This document shows, piece by piece, positions 1 to 10,700 of a stretch of DNA of 64,000 bases. The notes under the pieces are model-generated. The model made no database searches. It saw nothing but the letters and a program-made list of their open reading frames with translations, and was not told where the DNA came from. The stretch is taken from assembly GCA_018806985.1 (NCBI GenBank), contig JADANN010000297.1, positions 62,001 to 126,000 of the forward strand, given 5' to 3'. The position numbers and the translations under genes are program-made. Positions within the stretch are counted from its first letter, which is position 1. Every line of letters starts with the position of its first letter. The DNA comes from Angiostrongylus vasorum (lineage: Eukaryota > Nematoda > Chromadorea > Rhabditida > Metastrongylidae).

Positions 1-413
1 ATTGCTCTCAAGCACTGACTTTCAGATACATGTTGTGGTACAAAGTCACCAAAAAAGTTCTCGCACTGCATGCAAACAACGGACAACAGTAAACACACTT
101 GGTGCAGCCGTGAATTTAGACCAGCCGTCGTGATATCCCACTGGCATGTGGTTGATGCCTTTTCCATCATGGTAGTTCTGTTTTCCATCCACCGTCTTCC
201 CATCCTTCTTCGCCTTGTTGAGAATGCTCTCTTTAATGCGTCGTTTTCTTGTCCAGCAATCGCGAGGTTGTTATAAATCATGCAGTTGCTTCCATAGAAA
301 AACGCAGTGCCGGCACACAGTGTCGACAGTACCGCCTTCTTCAGAGCGGCTTTTACGTGCCTTCCACTGAGGAAGAAACCGCTGATTAGAATCGCACTTG
401 GTTGATGACTCTA
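1..413 (-). other. Long open frame running off the window start; gene unproven
   Basis: On the minus strand a frame stays open for about 137 codons from an acceptor-like TTCCTCAG near 414 to the window edge. Near its start it reads VKAALKKAVLSTLCAGTAFF, a plausible small hydrophobic helix, followed by GSNCMIYNNLAIAGQ. Downstream, around 95-230, a different frame on the same strand looks equally protein-like (KAKKDGKTVDGKQNYHDG). That could mean a frameshift inside a real exon, or chance. I do not recognise the family. An open run of this length is expected about once in a window of this size, so this is only a candidate exon. Confidence 0.2.
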
Positions 414-639
414 CCAATGCTCGATTTATTGGCATTTTACCATTCGCTTTACATCTGAGTTGTGAATTGTTTCACGTGCGCGATTTGACGGATAACATGT
501 TAAATCTTTCGAAAATTAATGTCGGATATCAACCTGTATTTCTTACATTGTATATCTCAGCGCGGAATAAATATTATTAATCGGAATGAAAGCATTAGAT
601 TCGACACATTATTATAAACGATAAACAAGTTTATTTATG

Positions 640-1135
640 CGAGTTTCATAAAGGCCTGGACTTCCGGAGGCGATAAAATTGTCGAAGGCTTCTACGATTT
701 CAGGTTGCTTTCTGGAGCATCCTCGTACAGAAACTTGTCACAATTTGTGGAGTGTTTGTCGGAAGGCGAGAGGTCGGGCGAGCGTGGTAGACGAGGCAAA
801 GTTTCGTAGCCCAGCTCGTTCAGCCTTCGGAGCATCCGGGCCGCACGTGTCCTATCGGAGAACTGCTCCTGCTCTGTCGACTAAACTTAATTTGCGAGAG
901 TACCTTGACATGGTAATTTCTTCGATTGTCGTTTAATTCTTAAGCCGAGTTTTATTCGACCTCCCAGTTTCCTTCAAATGATCCAAAACAAGTGAGATGC
1001 CTACATTCAGTTCTTCTGCAAGCTCTCAATCAAACAGTTGTACTGTGCCTCCACCAATGTCCATAATGCATCGTTGTAAGTATGAGAAGGGGTCCGCTAC
1101 TTCCCTCAGCTTCCACGTCGAATTCTGACGACAAA
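640..1135 (-). mobile_element. Decayed mariner transposase with internal deletion
   Basis: Read on the minus strand from about 1130 downward, the DNA first encodes a helix-turn-helix segment with ELAEELNVGISLVLDHLKET, typical of the paired-like DNA-binding half of mariner transposases. It then jumps, near 940-960, to the catalytic C-terminal part: ARMLRRLNELGYETLPRLPR, SPDLSPSD, then a frameshifted tail resembling the family ending with F-Y-E-T-R-INKLVYR. The middle of the transposase, including the first catalytic aspartates, is missing. Stop codons and frameshifts are present, so it is inactive. No inverted terminal repeats were recognised. Confidence 0.7.
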
Positions 1136-1294
1136 TTTATTGAAACCAAAACAACACCGTTTCGCTCTTTAAAATTTCCTTGATTCTCTCCCTCATTAAT
1201 AGTTGGATCCGTCTGCTCTCCATATGTCAGAATTTGTATTCCTATAAATAGGATGAAGGATAAAAAGCATAAAGCGCTTTTCGTTAGTCAATCC

Positions 1295-1545
1295 CTAAGG
1301 GATTCGTCATGCTTTCAGTTCCATCAAGCACCATTACAGGTGAGTGAACGCATATCTGGCCTGCAAAATGACTTATGGAGACTTAAATGTGCATAATGCT
1401 GATGCTACCATCCTTGTAGAAAAGATTAGTTCGTCTTTGCCTACTCCGAAAGTATACAACACTTGATGAGACCGGCGCGTGAGATCGAGCCAGAAACCTC
1501 GTGGCTTTCCGTTGACGCAGATTTGTCGACATTGCAGTTTTAACA
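1295..1545 (-). repeat. Degenerate SINE copy (tRNA-headed family 1)
   Basis: Contains the 3' end hallmark of SINE family 1 (GTCAATCCCTAAGGGATTCGTCATGC, cut here into its recognisable parts: the CCCTAAGGGAT dyad and the GCATATCTGGCC block). Toward 1545 there is a diverged tRNA-like head. Heavily mutated. Confidence 0.5.
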
Positions 1546-1922
1546 TCTAAACTTGTAATCTTTAATGTTGATCAACACCATAATTTTCAGTGTGATACAA
1601 ATGTACATGCGAATGAGCATAAAATCTCGACGCCAACAGCGCGACAGTTCATTTGTATGAGAGATATTTTTGTAAAGTCTGCATATTAAAGCACAGAAGA
1701 TCTAGCAGATACAAGATTGATAAGAATAACGGTGTCTATTTTTTTGGCAATGGTTTTTTAAGGTAGTCATAACATGTGTGAAAAGGATTTGAGAAAGAGT
1801 AGTTATAATTTCGCCGCAGCACCGTAGAAATGGGTGGGGTTTGCGGTGAATTTTCTTCTGGAATGGCAACAACTGGTAGATGGTTCGATTAGGAAACAAC
1901 AAAAACAATCCGTTTTTTTCTT

Positions 1923-2051
1923 GTTGTTGTTGCTCCTGCAGACAATGCTTAATAAGATTATTGATGAGATGGTCATTTGGTATTTCCTACGTGAAGATGT
2001 CTTTACGCAACGTAGGCGCATGCCACAATGAAGATGGCTTTGCTCATGTTT
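1923..2051 (+). repeat. Dispersed repeat D, copy 1
   Basis: About 130 bases from GTTGTTGTTGCTCCTGCAG to CATGTTTCC match, with substitutions, the reverse complement of 56355-56490. Shared blocks include CTGCAGACAATGC, GATGAGATGGTCA and TTCCTACGTGAAGATGTC. It is a two-copy repeat in this window; class unknown. An open frame crosses it in both copies (DEMV-WYFLREDV), so it may come from a coding part of a transposon. Confidence 0.6.
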
Positions 2052-2518
2052 CCCTCTTATAAAAACTTCTTCGTTAATCTGAAAATGTACTCATATCGAT
2101 TCCAGCGTATATTCCCTACATCGAAGTCCACTTTTCATGAGACAGCTTTGCTGATGGCTCGTTCATATAACGCCAAGAATTAATCAGTTGAAACGAATGG
2201 TAGCCGAATTTGACAACGCCTGTTGGAAGTTTGGTCTTCCAATATACCTCACGAAAACGGTGTTTGTGGAGATCAGATTGGTTTCATATGTCCAGCTAAG
2301 ACTTAATGAAGTGGATTTCTCCGGATCTCTAGCTACGGCTATCTAGGTCGAGAAGTCAAGATGAATGGCGGCTTAGCTTAGGATTCAGCATGAAGAAGCG
2401 AGCGGCTTGTAGAGCTTGCCAGATCATCGGGGATGTTGAGAGGAGAACAAAGAACACCTGAGTCCGCTGTGCCCCGCTTTTCGACCTGACTGCTACGTAA
2501 GCAGGATGGAAGAACACA

Positions 2519-2550
2519 TACACACACACACACGCGCGCGCGCGCGCGCA
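2519..2550. repeat. CA/CG dinucleotide microsatellite
   Basis: A perfect CA run passes into a CG run. It lies exactly at the junction between the left half of the RTE remnant and the inserted repeat A copy. Confidence 0.95.
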
Positions 2551-2556
2551 CTTGAA

Positions 2557-2935
2557 CGGCTCGTCCTCACTGGTTGTGCTGGCCCCAGCATAATCACCAT
2601 TTTTCGGAGACTTGCTGGTTAAGCCATTGTGGTTCCCTGGAATCCCGAGGACAGCCTGGTCAAAGTCTGCCCCAGGTCGTCACCACGATAGGCAGTCGCA
2701 GCCCTTGTGGATCAGAGGGAGATTTGCCACCATGCGACTTTGCTACCAGGACGGTGGCGGATCCTGGTATTGGTTTACTCTTAGCTAAGCTTCCTGATGG
2801 AAACGCCGGAGTCCTTCTCAGCTTGGGGAGACCCTTCCGGGAGGACGAATCCCCCCGCTGTACATCGCAGTCCGACACCCAGCAACACCTCCCAGCCACG
2901 ATGAGGCGGTAAAGCGTTTGGAGGAAATGGAAGAC
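2557..2935 (-). repeat. Dispersed repeat A, copy 1 (nested in RTE remnant)
   Basis: First of six copies of a ~380-bp repeat. The family begins, in the orientation of the other copies, with CCAACGGTTTACCGCCTCATCG, includes a GGATCAGAGGGAGATTTGCC block (here as read on the plus strand), and ends with GGGCCGTTCAAGTATCAAGT. Copies are roughly 85-90 percent alike by eye, with indels. No terminal inverted repeats and no reverse-transcriptase motif are visible. Class unknown; a 5' fragment of a non-LTR element or a SINE are possibilities. Confidence 0.8.
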
Positions 2936-3114
2936 CACTCACCGTTATTGAACGCGCAGTGGGAAGGACGATGCTAGAAGCGTCGTTAATTACGTAACTG
3001 AAAAAGAGATTTGAAACCCCAATCCATGTCAACGATCAAAAATCGGAGACGCCGTTTTAAACTCGCGATAATAAGATGGGCCAGACACGTAGTGCGTCTG
3101 AACGATAACTGATA

Positions 3115-3570
3115 GGCAATATTTTGACTTTTTATTTACTGCCTACTCTTTTTAGCGGCAGGCTATATACTGTGAAATATAACTTTAATGATGCTGAGAT
3201 ATATGCAAAACTCCGGACCGTAGGTGTCTACGGTGGGGAACGAACGCGCTATTGTCCTTTCCGGGGAGTAGCGCGCTCACCATCACACCATGCGGGTCCT
3301 TCGTTTCGCCTGTCTCTCAGCTACTTCTATCGATCTTTTGCCATCCGTCAGCGGAATTGATCTGGGGGGCCGAAATCGGTGATTGTTGACGGCAAAAGAT
3401 CGATAGAAGTAGCTGAGAGACAGGCGAAAGCTGAAGGACCCGCATGGTGTGGTGGTGAGTGCGCTACTTCCCGGAAAGGACAACAGCGCGTTCGTTCCAC
3501 ACCGTAGACACCTGCGGTCTGGAGTTTTGCAAATATCTCAGCATCATTAAAGTGATAGGCAATAGCCATT
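3115..3570. mobile_element. Palindromic MITE C, copy 1 (long inverted repeat)
   Basis: Two arms of about 200 bases, 3170-3345 and 3390-3565, are near-perfect reverse complements of each other around a loop near 3346-3389. The outer end carries TTTTTATTTACTGCCTA, and copies at 13.6-14.4, 38.6, 42.7 and 46.1 kb end in the matching TAGGCAGTAAATAAA. No open frame of transposase type lies inside. This is a foldback MITE: a non-autonomous DNA transposon relic able to form a long hairpin. Confidence 0.8.
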
Positions 3571-3839
3571 AGCATCTGGGTTTCTCTCGATGTCAAAAGC
3601 ATAGAAGGAGGACCATTGACTCGATGATCAGAGCTGTTCGTGGAAGCTCTGGAAGAAATACTTCAGGCGTGGCGAGCCCTTAGAGAGAACATACCCACTG
3701 AGCTACTCTTGGATGCGACAAGGAAAAAATGATAATTGTGCTGGTGCCTGCTCGACTCACTCGACCATCAACAGAACGATAATTGAAGACGACCAGTGCT
3801 ATATATTAATTTCTTAAAGGGCGAAGGAACGGGGAAACG

Positions 3840-4090
3840 CTCGGATTTGATCAGTCCCTGGGTTCGTATCACAATATGCTTAACTGAAGGTATATCTGGC
3901 TTACATAATCACTTGCGACGGCCTCCCGATGTATCCAGTCAATGCTCTTATCTTGTCAGACGAGTTTAATACCAATTTGCCAAACTTAGGCAGAAGGTGG
4001 GCTCGGTTATCCATGGCTCACGATCGAACCAGCAACAACATGCGCATTGAAGGACACCTTTAACCACAGTTACAGCATAGGTGTCTTCAT
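3840..4090 (-). repeat. Degenerate SINE family 1 copy
   Basis: Shares the blocks GTATATCTGGC, CCGATGTATCCAGTC, ACCAATTTGCC and a decayed B box (GATCGAACC) with the better copies at 14.6 and 54.5 kb. Confidence 0.55.
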
Positions 4091-4794
4091 TAACACAAAC
4101 ACATCTCATTCGTTTCGTTCCTTTTTAGCGACTGTAGGAGCGAAGTTCTTGTTCACATTGACGCTGCTGCTGACGGCCTCGTAGACGAAGAAATACCGTT
4201 TGCCATCCTCAGCAGCTTCATACGAAATTCCTCGACCTGATTTTCGTCTGATATCACGATTTTGGGTCCCAAATAGTGTAGATTGCCATTATCGATAGAG
4301 TTCATATTACTGCAAGAGCAAAATTTACAGCAAAATCGGTAGCAGTCTAAAACTATTCTAAAACTAACGGCTGAGAACATCTGGATTGGGTGTATCAAAG
4401 AAATGAAGATCGTCCACATTTTTTTTTGCTCGTAATAAACCAGTTCGACGCCTTTCATCTGAAGGTACCTATGGTTTTATGAAAAAACACTATTCTGAGA
4501 AATATGATTGCCAACAATACATTTATAAGTTTTTATTTTGTTCCAATAGCTGTAATTCATTTCCTCACTCACTTGTCGGCGGAAGTGAAGTTTTTGAGGA
4601 TTTCCCACACTGCAATATTTCACAAATTAAACAACTCCTAAGAATGTTCGAATTGATCCACATTACTAGAATTATGGGACTTCTTGAAGCATGGCATGTC
4701 ATATTTATTGCCAAATGATGGCGTGTCTATTAACTATTCATCCAGAGAGTCATGGATCATCGTATAACGTTTACAAACACTCTAACCCTGTGAT

Positions 4795-7700
4795 ATGGTT
4801 GGTTACTTAATATTTTCTTTGTTTTTTTGCTTTTTTCTCATGTCAGTTTTCTAGTTTGGTTTTATTCATGAGAGTATTCGACAGTTGATGCTACGAAAGT
4901 TTGGCGAGGAATTTTGGAGCAAGGTTCTGTAAGTAGCACTATTTACACCTTTATTTTCTAACTTTTCGGAAAATCACGATTCTTCCCTTTCACACTATTC
5001 GTTGAACCAATGTGTTTTCAATTTTTTAAAAAAGTGTAATCGTGAAAAACTGCTGACAACAGTAAAGATCCGATATCCCGAAAAATTCTGTAGTATCAAC
5101 CTTAAGCACTCAGTTGCTTGTCATAGGTAGTTGTCAACCACTCAAAGTTGTTAATAAGTAATTTACCTTGTCAGAACGCGTTTTTCTACTACTATCAACT
5201 CAGGGCGCGTGTCGAGCAGTGGTTGAAGGCGCCCAGCAATACACGTGGGATCGATTCCTGCACCCCAGGCTCACCAAGCCTTCCATCCCTCCGCGGTATT
5301 GCTACCAGACTTTTCTGGGAGGATAGCAGCACTGGCTCGATGCATGGGCAGGCCATCGCCAGCCATTGTAAAGGATAGATGTGGATTCAATCACCCGGAT
5401 GCATTGCGCATCCCTCGGGGATTAATCAACGCGGAGACACTCGCAGATTACTTCATTCGGTTAAGCAGTGAAGATCGTTCTATGTAGAAATACTGCAAGT
5501 TACTTTGTACTCTTTGAAGGGGATGTTTTTGAGAAATGTGGAGGCAAGTTGGTTATGTTCTTATTGCCATAGTGCCATCCTGCCTCACACCTGCATATGT
5601 TCGTCCGGCGAAAAAGAAAATAGACGAAGAACTGTTTTCTTTTTCTTCTGAATGTTTGGAATTCAATACCATCCAAGATCTGTGTCTTTATGTAAAACAA
5701 CTGTGCGATTTTTTCAAAGCCACTTAACATTGCTGTTACTCAAAGGTGAAGTTTTATTGTATGCTTTTGTATGTTTGAGCGTCTTCAGGGAAAGGGCTTG
5801 TTTTGAGAGCAGGGAAGGAGAATATTGTAAACCACTATTATACGGATTCTGATACTTACAGCCTTGTTGACGCAGTCAGTGTTATTGCAAGTAAGTGTCG
5901 TCAAATCTTCAAATATATCTGCAATTGCCTACGTTCATCTTGATTTGATTATAGGAATCAGCAGAGAACAGGTGTGGGAGATGTATGGAGCTTTTTCTTA
6001 TCGAATATACTATGGAGATTGGCTGGGACGATTTGATTCGTTCAATGAGCCCAAATTTGAAGGTTACTTGGTTGTAGATGGAACATGGATCAATTTTTCA
6101 ACCTTGAACCTATCATTTTAAGGGTTTTCTTGATAATCTTGATTCACTGCACTATTTCATTGATCACGTCGTGTACAAGGCAAATTTGAGAGGACCATCA
6201 TTCCGTTGTGAGGATAATCTTGATGGAACAATAACCTTACATTATTACACAAGCAGACCAGGACTTTATCCAATTGTGAAAGGTGTTCTTAAACTAGTTT
6301 TTTTTAGTTTTGCTAACCATCGTTGTAGAATAGATGTATTCAACAAATTCCCATAAATATTGATCAGTTGAAAAAATTTCATCACTCTTCATTGACAAAA
6401 ATCTTGCCATCTCCTCGAAAATGTCATGATATGCACGCAACATATCAATATTCTCATTCACGTTTGCAGCGATGAGTTGCAACATATTTCTTAGCAAGTG
6501 AGAGTGCAAATAGCGAAGTGGCGAAAAGATTCATGCAAATACAAATCGCGCGCTGGTACGATTGCGCTCCTTGTTCGCATGAAAAGTCTGTCGTCCCTCT
6601 AAGTCGGCATATTGGCACATCTGCAGGGGGAAGATAGCCGAGTTGACTCTCCACATCGGCACTCCACATCGGCACGCTATCTCAAAATTCAGTCATCTCT
6701 ACCATGCTACGAATGAATTCGAATGCATAACGCATCCATACGTGATTGAACAAGGCCGAGCGCTTTGTCATTTCACCCTTTCACCTTCGTTAACATAAAA
6801 CAAAATAAACCAATTAATTGTGAGGGAATAAGATCAAATTTAAATTTGGTGTTTATAGGAGTTCTAAAAGAGGCATCAAAACGAATATTCGAGCTTGACG
6901 TCAATCTCACAATAACTGGACGTACACAACGAAGTGTACAAATGGCAACTGGTGAACGCATCGAGGAACACGTTATATTTCTTATTAAGGTATTGGTTGT
7001 ATTATTTGAGAAACAGTATATTTCTATTATCTATTTCTATCGTAGAACCTTTATCTCAGGATATCTACGCACATAATGTTCTAAATTTGACATCACAAAA
7101 AATACTGAGTATTCTTCAATTCTAGTGATAAATAAGCTGTTGTGAACAGCTCTTTCAACCATCATTCAAGTAATGAATTTAATAAATCGTTAACAATTAG
7201 AATATTCACGTTTTGCTTGTTACATTCGAATAGTAAATAGAACCTGAGAACATGAGAATTGTAGCTGTGATTTTCGATGAGTTCCTATTTTGTACTTCCT
7301 TGGATACTTGGATGACCACTCTTCACTGGATGTGTGAGCTCCAGAATAATTTCCATTGCATACGTCCTACTATATAAAATATTTACGGCAATAGTGGCAT
7401 TGATATTGTTGAATTCGACAACAATATACAAGATGTATTTCGGAGAGCGAATAGCACGGTACTAGTCATGCCATTTAGAACACTTGTGTGTGGCTCCTGT
7501 TCGACACCGCACCAGCCCATGCACTCATATCCCTCCAGAGTAGGGGGAATTACTACCAGACTTGCCTGGAAATCTTTCTCGAACTCACAAGCTTGGACCT
7601 GAAATGAAGCTAATACTCGTTATTTTCTTGATAGGCATAAACGAAGTTGTTAGTTTATTCTTTATTCACAAAAAAAAATAAATATACATTTCAGCCAAGT

Positions 7701-10700
7701 TCTGCTAATGGCCCTGGAAACGACTCTCTACACAATCTTGGAGATCAGCGACCTGCTCGAGGACTCGATATTAAGATTCGACTAAGCAGAATGGATTTCA
7801 TCACTACATTTCCATATCATTTCGTTGTTGATCAAGACTGCAAATTAGTTCAGGCTGGCAGGGCGCTATAGTGAGAAGTTTTTAACAACTGAATATTCAT
7901 GTAAAGGTCATTGCGTGATTAAACTACGTTTTTTATCCGTATATTCAGCAACCATATTCCGCGTGATCTCCTTGCTAGCGGAACACCGCTAATTCGAATA
8001 TTCGAAGTGACAAGACCAAAAATTCCTCTTGATTTCGAATCTATTTGCAACTTCATTAATGCAGTATTTGTTTTACAAGTGAAGACAACTCCAATAGAAT
8101 TCCACAAGAATTCAATGAAACGCAACAGTCAAACACTGGAGAAGTATGTCACTTCAGGTTTTCACTTTCTGTTTTCGTAATTGCCACGTAAGTCCGACAT
8201 GCCTTTTATGTTATGCATGCGTGGTAGTAGTAGTAAAGTGGACGAAGTGCGTTGTATCCAGTGCAAACTCTTCAGTTTTTGCTTAGCAAATATAAGTGCC
8301 AATTAGGGACGGCAATGTAGAATCATAAAAACCACCTTATATTAGGATTATCCTTGATACCACTACTATTTTGATTTGCTAACTTCCTTTTACACTGTCG
8401 TTTTCCATGGGTGGTCTTTTACAACCAGGTGCAAATGAAATGAGACAGCTGAAACACAATTAAAAATTGTATAGATTGATTTCAAAACTACAGGAATGGT
8501 AGCGATAACGATTGTGGTAGCATGGATCACATGCCACAAAGCCAATATCTCAAGTTAAAAGGGCAGATGATGCTACTGGGTTCAGGTGTGTATGTTATCG
8601 AAAACTTGACATTGTTATCTCGGACTAAAAGGAATAGGATCCTATTAGCTTTATGTATCTGTATTTGTGGTCAATTATTCTTCCGAATTAGCATCGGAAT
8701 TTCAAGTAGAAAAAACTTGCTCAATTTTTTACCAGTTCAAGGCTGTAATTTTATAACATGTTCCACTCGTACACGGGGCAGGTGGACGGCATGAATTGAT
8801 ATCAATTCATCACGCTCATGGTCATTTATCTTGTCGTGAGAATGGCTTTTGTCATATGCTTTGTATTAAATCGAACATATATGATTTCAACACTGATTTA
8901 AACGTCGCCCTCGAAAAAACTCAGTCAAAGCTGTTTCCTGCTTTGCATAGGATCACATCACCATTTCGAAGCATGATTAGTGCTTCCTAGTTAAAGGATT
9001 TGGACGGTTTCTAATGTCCATACTATGAACGAAAATGTAAGTGCTTAATTCCAATATAATTTACCGAAGTTTTTGCAGCACTTTTGAATGAAAGGAAAAG
9101 AAAAAAACATTGGAAAATTTCAGGACGACATGTGCTTTATTTGTGTTCCCCGTACGTGACATCTATTCCTGAGCTTCTACAGTATGGAATGAGACTCACA
9201 GCGATGCCTTTACATGATGCTACGAGGGACCTTATTCTGCTTAATCAGCAACAAATCAGTGATGTTGAAATGAAGTGAGCCAAAGCTTTATGTTATTAAT
9301 ATATCTAAATATATACAACCATGCCTTGAATTTTTTCGAACTACTTTGCACTATTTGATTCGAATCGAATTTCCGCTTCATTTACCGGCGTCGTCGAAGT
9401 CTTGCCCTTTGTGGTAATCTCTTTGTGTTTTTTCTTTCTACTTCGCTCTATTTCTAATGGAGATGCCAATTGTTTTTTTCCAGTCTTTCATTCCCTAGGA
9501 AAATTTGTTCTGCGAAATAAGAGCTGGTACAGTCATTTTCTAAAGGATTTTCTGTAATATTTTTATCAAGACTCCTTCAAACGCTAACCAAGAATTACAC
9601 ATCACACTGTCATAGAAGTTGAACATTTAAATAGAGCATTGCATAAAGGTTCTCCACATCTGAGAAGAAAGCACGGTAGAACACCTCCTACAAACTATAA
9701 AGTGTCATGAAACTCCTTTCGGGACTGTTTCTTCGAATTCTAAAGCTTTTTTAGTAACATAGTGTAGTTTAAAAATTCTGGAGCACCTGAAAATCAGGTT
9801 TGCGCGGGAATTTAGTACCATTCAAGATGAGGATACGACGGACCACTCTGTGGATGCATTTTCTTTTATCTCATTTACTCTACAAGAATATCTGGTCACT
9901 TTGGAACAATATTTTTAGCTAAATAACTGTTTACAAAGATTTTATAGGTAACTTTAACCATCTTATTCCTCTCGTTTAGATTTTTTTGTTGTATTTTATT
10001 TTATTTCATTTTTTCTGTATCTGACCCTAACTATCTCATTCTTTTTCTAAATTTTCTTCGGCAACTTTCCAAATGTGATTCAGCTCCTTACAGCTTGCAA
10101 CTGGAGGCAGGTAATGAACAACTCGAAAATATGGCAAAAGATCTAGAGGTTGAAAAAACGGAAAACGGATGCTTTGCTTAGCGAAATGCTTCCAGCTACC
10201 GTCGCTCATCAGTTGAAGTCTGGTCTCACCGTCGATGCCCGTGAGTTCTCACATAATTGTATCAATAGTACTGCTCCACTTTTTTTTTACCTGGAAATTG
10301 AGATTCTTCAGACATTAGTTCTTTCTATGCTTAAGTTCATGTGATACGGAAAAAAAATGTGCTGAATTTCAGGTGACTATGATTCAGCCACGGTAATGTT
10401 TGCCGACGTGCCTTCATTTCAACAAATCGTTCCGATATGTCAGCCAAAAGATGTTGTATACCTATTGAACAACTTATTCACTCGTTTCGATCGTTTGGTT
10501 GTCCTTCAAAAAGTGCGTTGATGCAGTTGAAAATGGAAGTGCTTTTATTCATTTTTTTTAGCGTGAATGGCTTTTAGGCCTATAAAGTCGAGACTGTCGG
10601 TGATAGCTACATGTCCGTGGGTGGAATACCTGACGTCGTTAAAGATCACTGCGAAATTATCTGTCATTTGGCACTTGGTATGCTTTTTAATAGTATTCCA

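Larger units (their letters stand above)
2140..3110 (+). mobile_element. RTE-type LINE remnant, interrupted
   Basis: From 2140 the plus strand encodes a decayed C-terminal part of an RTE-like reverse transcriptase: TPRINQLKRMVAEFDNACWK followed by LTKTVF, then a frameshifted YLGREV segment. After a CA/CG microsatellite and an inserted ~380-bp repeat (2557-2935), the same protein resumes at about 2945 with TVIERAVGRTMLEASLIT and near 3040-3100 with IRWARHVVRLND. This is the usual end region (VIERA..., IRWAGHVMR...) of nematode RTE elements. Stops and frameshifts show it is dead. The break point shows that the 380-bp repeat was inserted into the LINE. Confidence 0.75.

Noticed and set aside
7046..7125. 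Possible extra cyclase exon ([12 protein letters not shown])
   Set aside because: Its phase does not fit the exon ending at 6989, while 6989 joins 7695 in phase and matches the expected domain spacing.
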